Assembly: GCF_964204645.1 (NCBI RefSeq)
Contig: NC_134029.1
Coordinates: 7,768,001 to 7,832,000, forward strand
DNA: 64,000 nucleotides
Reading direction: 5' to 3'
DNA from: Tubulanus polymorphus
Lineage: Eukaryota; Nemertea; Palaeonemertea; Tubulaniformes; Tubulanidae
The translations under genes and the position numbers were made by a program. This document shows, one piece after another, positions 56,740 to 64,000 of the stretch; positions within the stretch are counted from its first letter, which is position 1; each line of letters starts with the position of its first letter. The notes under the pieces were generated by a model. It was not told the DNA's origin. It searched no databases and saw only the letters and a program-made list of their open reading frames with translations.

Positions 56740-57700
56740 TATACGTCCATGGGATTGGCCTTACTAACAAGAAAACTAATATGAAAGTTTATTGTCGCCT
56801 TGAAAAATAACACGAATTGCTTAATATTGTCAACAATAGATAATCTGATATAAACATTTTAGAAGGATCAATAAAGTTAATTTGAAATCGACGATTGCAT
56901 TTTGAATTCAATTGGCCGATAACCAGTCTAGCCCAAATATTGATGACGTAGTGCATATTGACTCACACAATATGATCCTAATTCATTATTGATAACGCAT
57001 GAACATTCCTTAAATGGAAAATAATCGTCATGAAATTTGATAGATATTTCCAAAAAATGTCAATTATTAGGGTTTTCTGACTTTCGTCGAAAACCCTCTT
57101 GAAATTCTGTTGATTATTATTATTATATATTTTCCGCCGATTTCGTCAAATAAAATTCATCTTCATTCAGATTCGGCAACTGACAGCTTCGAAACGAAAT
57201 GTATAAATTGATACTGTAATAACGGTCTCTCTGAACCAACAGATTGTCTGAATGTACTTTCCATCCTATTTGAAACTTAAAATTACTTATTAGGTTACTG
57301 TAAATAAAGAATTGAATTGAATTGTTAGACAACAAGCACTGGCGAAATAACAGTTTGTGACGTCATTTAGTAAGTAAATAAAGGAGGGCTCCGAGAATTT
57401 CCAAATCACGGGGACTATACTGGGTTAGACCATTCAAACAAAAAAGAGGATTGCTCCAATAATATCCAAATCATCTCATTTTATTTTTTCCATCGAATAC
57501 CTGGTAATTGATTTTTCCTTTTGATCACATGCATCCAGAAAACCCGTTATCGCTGCTTTGCAGCTATATTTGTAAGTGTTATTTTGAAACACAAATATTG
57601 ATGATGTAGTTCACATCGATACAGTACCCCTATAACACATAGCTACGTATCAATATTTTTGTTACGGTCTTAACGGCGTCAAAAAGTTGCGATATGGCAA
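56740..57700 (+). repeat. Dispersed GGCAACCAGTCTAG family, copy 3
   Basis: AACAAGAAAACTAATATGAA, TTGAAAAATAACA, AATTGGCCGATAACCAGTCT, ATTGATGACGTAGTGCA and, later, ATTGATGATGTAGTTCACAT with GGCGTCAAAAAG are in the same order as in 46190-46650. The middle is longer than in copy 1. Confidence 0.65.
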
Positions 57701-60700
57701 GATGCTGACAACAATTAGTAACATCAGGATCTGAGATTGGACGTTACTACATCGTGTGTTCAGTATAGCCTGTTGGAGACTGCAAAATGTAATGCATTTT
57801 AAGTTAAGGAACGCTACATTTGTGTTCTGTGGAATAATAAGTTTAGTGGTAATGATACACCCATGACCAACAATTCACAGATTAATACGACGCATGACAC
57901 GAACACCGTTGCACGGCCTTGTTTGACAAACATCGCATTAACTTTGTTAATAACAACTTGTCAAGCACCGCGCCGCGTCCATTCCAACGGCATTACCAAC
58001 TCGGTCGGGATGTAATTCAGTTAATTCCGACTTAAAGAGAGGCGGCACACGCCGCGTTACGCCAAAACTGTGGTGCGCATAATCGAATCGAATAGAAACG
58101 ACCTTGACATTCGACGACGGGATGCCGTCCCGTTCACGACTCGTCTGCGGCTAAATACATTTGGCTAGTCGACCGAATAATAGATTGATAGAATTCTCTC
58201 ACAGAGTCGGCGTTGGATGGCGACTAGCTCGCCAGAAAAGATCAGTCGTTTGGTGAAAGCCAAATGACTTGCGAGATGACGAACAACTAACGGTGAGATA
58301 ATATCGAATTCTCATCGGATTTATCTCTCAATTTTGTCCCGACGCATATAAGACCACAGTTTTGCCGCCGATGGTTTGCGGCGCAGGGACGAAAAGGCCG
58401 TCTGTGCATCGATTCGGATTCCAATTTCATTCATACACAGACACCCTCTTACCAGTTTACGTCTGAGAGTGCGCTTACGTTACAAACATTACTGCCATGA
58501 ATAGATATTCGTTGGTCGAAACGTTATCGGTTTCGAGATTCCCGTTTTCCCGGGGAAGATAAGAATAACAGTAGATTAATGCCGGTTAAAAGATATTCAC
58601 CAACGTGAAATGTAATGAAAGCAATTATGAAGGGAGGTCTTCGCCGAACGATTTATATATGTCAAATTAAACGTTACGTCTGCGTCATCGGGGTGATGCA
58701 TCACATCGATCAGATGCACTAGACCGCCGGCTCTTTCTTCGCATCGTGTTTCCTTCCCCGCTTCCCGTTCTAGCTCCCTCTCTCCGCCCGAATACCCATC
58801 AAACACAATGTAATTCCCCAGCTAGTCGCGGGCAAAGATTGCCGCTGAAATAGATTTCCAGTTTCAATTATTCAACTGGAAACCGAATTGATGTCGGGCG
58901 AAATCGTGAAACTTAGTGCCAAGTATGATTGTTATTCCGTATTGACAGGTAATTGATGCCTGCAGGTACTTCTGATGGCATTATTTGGAATCATTACACT
59001 GAATATTGATCACCCGTCACCAGATGGCGTTAAGCTGCGAGGGGATAGCGGAAGTAGATGAAGCAAAGCTTTTCAATGGTCACTCTGTTCATTATTGACA
59101 ACACTCCAGCCCTTTCTAGAAACAAGTAGCCACAATCATATATGGCTTGCGGCAAATTTGAAAATAATCAGAATATATCCTGAACATGATTGCTTGAGGA
59201 GAGGTTGCTAATTTGAACCTGAGTTCTACTCAAATTGGCCAATCGCCTAAATATTTTGGCAAACTGACAAAATGTAAAATGCAAATGAGTCTTAATTTGT
59301 GAGCACGAAACTAAATCAATGGATTTAATAAAAGTTGATAAGTGCAATAAAATGAACTGAAATCTTATAGAAATACACGTCGGCTTTTAGCTGCTGTAGC
59401 AATCATCAATGTTCAGTAACGTTACATGCAGGAACATAATAACACCGTAATTGATTAGACAGGTTATAGCCACTTCACCCACAGTCATCAGCACCCTGCA
59501 CCAACGCTCTTTAGCTATTGTGCTAGTGGTCGATTATTGCGTTCAAAAAGAGCTCGCATCTGATCTTGGCAGGGATACGCAATCGTAATGATCAGTTCTA
59601 ACGACTGAACGTGGACTAATGGCGGTGTGTTCACCGAGACGCGGTTACCAGTTTCTCCCGTCACTCGCACGCAGTTCCGACCTTTCTAGTGTGACCACCA
59701 CTTAACACAACCCCGATCGCCAAGGAGGATGGGAAAAAACGTACGCGTAATTCAAGCGCGGTATCCGCGGGCATCGTTAGACGTATCCCTTCTTCCCTTC
59801 CAGTAGAAAGACCGCGTTCGCGATAAATCCGATGGGATACAAGCAGGGCTGTCACGGAAACACTTGCGCGATTGCAGACAACGGATAGTTCGCAATATGA
59901 TCGACACAACAATCCCTTCTACGCCAATCGAAAGACAAAATACATCATCAAACGAAGTAGGCCTTTTCGACCCATTGCGCTCATGGCAAATTGGTGCATC
60001 GCGTAGATAGACTAGCTAGACAGTTTCAGCTGGTTAAAAATATAGATTCACCGACAGATCATGTGACCTGTGTCTCCATTATAGATAATCCACAGTAAGC
60101 CCTGTCACAGTGATTTTGCGGGTGAAATGGAATGAGTTTTTTATCCCCAGCAATATTCGCATGACATAGCCTGATCGATTGTATGTGTAAGCGGCACTTA
60201 TACGAAGTGGTCTGCTCCAAAAGATACCAGCATAGACAGAGCAAAGACTAGGCATTCTTCCTCTACTCGGGGTACAGTTATTTACGTATCGATACTCAAT
60301 TGCTCAATACCTGAAATGACCTGACTTCGCGCAGGAGAACATCCATACGAATGACACGATTTATTCGCAATTACATAAAAAATCTCATCGACGAGTTGTC
60401 AGATTGTAGCTATGGAGAGGCAAATATTGACTACTCATCAGGCTGTGTCTAGGCTGGTGCATTCGGGAGTCGGTAGTGTTGTCGGATCGTAGTTTCTCTT
60501 CAGCGTTATCCATTGGCTTGGTGTAAAAAACGGAGAGAAATAAATAAAAGATAAGCCACACTGCTTACATGCGTTGAATGGAATAACTTGCCGTACTTAG
60601 AGTCTGGTCTTAGATTAGATTTCAGCTAACATTTTCAGCCTGATCTTTGTGAGCTAAGACTGGTCTTTGTTTTTTTGAAATTGTGAGTCGGGAATATCCG

Positions 60701-63402
60701 TATAATGTAAAAGGTATCCACAAAAGTTGTGAACAGTCGTGACCAGAACAGTTTTAAGGACATAAATGAAATATATATCTGTCATATTATTGGCCATCGA
60801 GTTGCATTCAACGGTGTCTTTTAATTCAGATAGCGGCTGACGGCATCAGTACGACGCGCTAAGTTGATTCTAAAACGCTTTAGAGTCCATGGTTAAGTTA
60901 AGTTTTTTTATTCATCAAATCAAATGACATGATTGCCAATGAAACAAAGAATCAGCCTTGGGCCGAACCCCCATGAAAAGACAGGCTGGTGACAATGGTT
61001 CATTAGTAGGTACAGACAGTGTTGTTGAATACAGTTTATAAATGATGCGTGCGATTAGTACTCGATGTAAATCCTACGAGAGTAACATCTTTAGTGCTTA
61101 TGACGTCACACTAATCCAGGCGGAGCGTGTTCAATTTACGGCGTATGATATTGGTATTCGTCGAACGGCCGTATAGTCTGATCATGCGTGTGGACGTACG
61201 TCGTCCATGGTCTGGTCGTCAGTCGTGTAATTACGGGTTTAGGAAAGAAAGATGGACAAATATATTTCATCTCTAAGTCGAGGGCAACTTTGTCAACACG
61301 ACTAGTCACCTGCGTCTTAGCGCGATTAAATAGGCCTATACACTTAAGGCGTAAGCCACTCTCGATGCGCTGTTCTGACAATATTTCGATCCCACAGATG
61401 ATATCACATTTTTATGTTGGCTTATAAAGCTGCAAATATTGTTAATCCTGATAATTGAACTGATGGTAATTCGTGTGTAAGGTAGTCGGCAATTTCCTGC
61501 TCGTAAATGCAAATGGTTTCTATTTGCAGCTCAGTCTGACCATAAACCCGGGCTTTATACGTTCGATCGAGGCGATTAAAAACGACGAAAAAAAATCGAG
61601 GAAGTGGATGAACACCGGGTTGGAAACGTAAGATACGTGCATCGACTGCGAACTGGCTGTTTGTCAGTTGGGATTTATGGCCCAGCACACAGACGTCAGC
61701 CGTATCATTGTCACACGCAGTCCGGAATGCCACACGCTTCGATAAAGTGCACATCGTTCATAAAACAGACTCGCTCGCCCCCGAATGCCACATATAGAAA
61801 AAGAATTAATAAGAGCGCAGCAACTAAAAAATAAACGAACACAATATGTAGTCGTGTCGCATTTTGTAGAAGTTTGCATTGTATGTAGATCGTCGTAATT
61901 GTTCACTTCTGTCCATAACCAAGAGACAAGTGGTACTTAATAAGTGGGAGAAGAAAACTGCTACCTACATACACCGTGTCCCAAAAATGGTTCCTCAAAT
62001 TTGAATTGCCAAATCATCATAGTAGATGTAAACTTTCATTTTATATCATCCTTCTTGGTTGATATTCGACTCAAATATTGGAAACGAATTTATTTCAAAC
62101 ACCGAGTCAAATTCAATTTATGGAACTTGACTAGAAATTTGGCATATCGACGACACAGATTATTCTTTTTTCTTTTGTAACTGCTTAATTGATAGATACT
62201 GGTTCAATAAGGAGGAAAAAATTTTCGAAACCAACTATCATATCATATCATATAATAAAGGACTATGGGTCCAGTAGGATCACCTGAGTACATTTTAGTT
62301 TTGAGCACAAAAATCGATTTGTTCGAAAGATGAAATCATGGTGCACTGTGTAGTAAGTTTGATGATATACAAGGTAATGTGTTTTCCCTATGAGTCACAA
62401 CTACATGGTAGAACAGTTCTTGATAGTGATGTCACTGGGAAAGCCTTTCTAGAGGGATTTCTGAAAGGCTTTCCCTGTGATGTCATGAAACAAGGTCAAG
62501 CATCGATTAGTAGAATGGGGAAAAGTTCATTGAAATCTTTCACATTTTCTCCCAGCACTTCCAAACGGCTTAGAGCTGATAGACGAACACAGTTGATCCT
62601 AAAAATGTGAGAAATCCAGTATAACTCCTGAGTAAGAGAGACCCATAAAATGATACGAAGCGCGGCACCGGCTACGCTAATCGAAACCTCCAACCTTTTG
62701 CTATCAGCGAATCACTTGCATCGGGTTTATGAATTTGCATACGACCCCGATACTGACTAAGATACAAACGGCGGTAATGCACGGGCAGATAAAATTGATC
62801 GCAACGCAATGACCCAACGATGGACATAGAAGGTGAATTACGCTCGCATTTAGTAACCTTTAAGTTCCGCGGAACGTCTGTGTACCATTGCTTATCTAGT
62901 ACTCTAGAATTAGTGGTAATGATTGATTTACTTCCAGTTTATAATGCAGAATGATTAATTAATCGTTGGAACAAACGTTTATTAATCCGCCGTTTGTGCT
63001 GCACATCGTTGTCGGTTATGACTCGACCATTAGCTTTGATTATGTCTATGAATCTATCGTGTATGAACGTACCGAATAAAGCTTTGTTTCAAGTAGTTTA
63101 TAACTATCCAAGCGATGCTACAACGCTCCCGATTCTTATATACCCCTTGTCTCAGTTATTCCTACACCTGAAGACGGTGGTGCCACTCCATCAGAAAATC
63201 GCACCACTGCCATTCAGCACTGTCAACTGGTATATAGCCTATAATGGGTAACCCGCAACACCAGCTATCTCACCAGATGGCGTGAAGAACACTCGGTCAG
63301 TTAAAATCTTTTTATTTTTCTCTCGATATGTAAACATTTATGTAAACGAAATCATATTTTTCCCTCCGTACCATGGAAATCGTTGGAGAGTAATAAAATA
63401 AT

Positions 63403-63430
63403 CTTATCTTATTATCTTATCTCATCTGAC
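63403..63430. repeat. TTATC simple repeat
   Basis: ATCTTATCTTATTATCTTATCTCATC; short imperfect pentamer repeat. Confidence 0.85.
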
Positions 63431-64000
63431 GTTATCAATATAAGTTAATTTTTAATGAACCTCGAACTCTATTTTAGGCGCCCGTATCTATATTATCACA
63501 GGACCAACCAAATATGCAATAAACTCATTTTCTACTCAGATATCAGTAAAGTTTTTATAAATGATTCATTCATTTAAGAGGAAGTTCATTCAGTTTTAAT
63601 TGAAATGTAGAAAAAATCGGGAAGACAGGTGGATGACCTTGTGCATACTCGCCTGCCATATGTGGAATCCTCGATTGCCACAGTAGCGGTGCGCTGCCAC
63701 ATTGTATTCTAGCACGGGCGTCAAATACTTTTTTTAATTGTCACTGTGAAGGTTACATCAACGGGAGAGGAAGCGGTCTCCTACTGCGGCGGTTGGATCT
63801 CCGACTCCTTTGTTATTTCTTACAAGATATTATCTTCCGATATACGTCATGTAGACTCGAAAAAATAAGTCCTACTTCCTTGTTAATGAATACTTATCAT
63901 CATAACGGTACATCTATTGATTAATTAAATAGAAAGCCGAGGTTTGGCCTTTTTTAATTACTTTGAGAACGGATTTTTTCATGAAAAATTGGAAGGGGAA

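Larger units (their letters stand above)
54604..64000. other. Upstream of the first visible HCN exon: intron or 5' flank
   Basis: No exon matching the HCN N-terminal region before S1 was found on the minus strand. The region contains a dispersed-family copy (56740-57700), a partial repeat near 60879 and a TTATC simple repeat (63403-63430). CACCAGATGGCGT recurs at 59020, 63273 and also 43490. Open frames up to 110 codons (for example 61422-61754 on the minus strand) show no domain I recognise. Confidence 0.5.

Noticed and set aside
61422-61754. 110-codon minus-strand frame upstream of HCN
   Set aside because: No recognisable motif and heavily overlapped by plus-strand frames of similar length. 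It does not match the HCN N-terminus.
63160-63200. Candidate splice donor for the missing HCN N-terminal exon (TTCAG|GTGTAG on the minus strand)
   Set aside because: The upstream translation does not resemble the conserved pre-S1 segment and contains a stop.

Overview
The window looks like nuclear DNA of an animal, most likely a marine invertebrate. It is AT-rich, its protein-coding genes are split by introns of up to about 17 kb with GT-AG borders, and it is dense in short non-autonomous transposons, foldback elements, tandem repeats and microsatellites. I see no bacterial, viral or organellar gene organisation. The HCN pore and S5 wording reads closer to protostome channels than vertebrate ones, from memory of the family. 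I cannot name the phylum from this window alone.

Layout. (1) 302-17965: two paralogous SLC16-type (monocarboxylate transporter-like) genes, head to head. One is on the minus strand (start 4287, stop 302). The other is on the plus strand (start 7321, stop 17965). Both have four coding exons with the same intron positions and phase 1 throughout, and both read open from start to stop (479 and 476 aa). They flank a 3-kb spacer with two foldback elements. Intron 1 of the plus-strand copy is 8.7 kb and holds most of the local repeats, including a young LTR-retrotransposon-like insertion at 13290-15372. (2) 19809-20804: an intronless class A GPCR on the minus strand, 331 aa. (3) 25091-54603: eight coding exons of an HCN (Ih, hyperpolarisation-activated cyclic-nucleotide-gated) channel on the minus strand, from S1 through the pore and CNBD to the stop codon. 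The N-terminal exon(s) upstream of S1 were not found and probably lie beyond base 64000. (4) 54604-64000: probably upstream intron or 5' flank of the HCN gene. I see only repeats there.

Points worth a second look: a 179-bp tract that is 178/179 identical between the inverted SLC16 paralogues (gene conversion); a GC-AG intron in one of them; an HCN S4-S5 linker that appears a few residues short, suggesting a microexon; a PDZ-ligand-like HCN C-terminus after a Lys/Asp-rich tail; an LTR pair with about 1.1 kb of apparently non-coding interior and a matching target duplication; foldback elements sharing CGGAAGC ends around arrays of short palindromic units; and a 140-bp near-perfect palindrome flanked by a TCGAAG duplication.

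The transporters (small-molecule flux), the GPCR (ligand sensing) and the HCN channel (pacemaker current) are separate transcription units. Nothing in the sequence ties them into one pathway.
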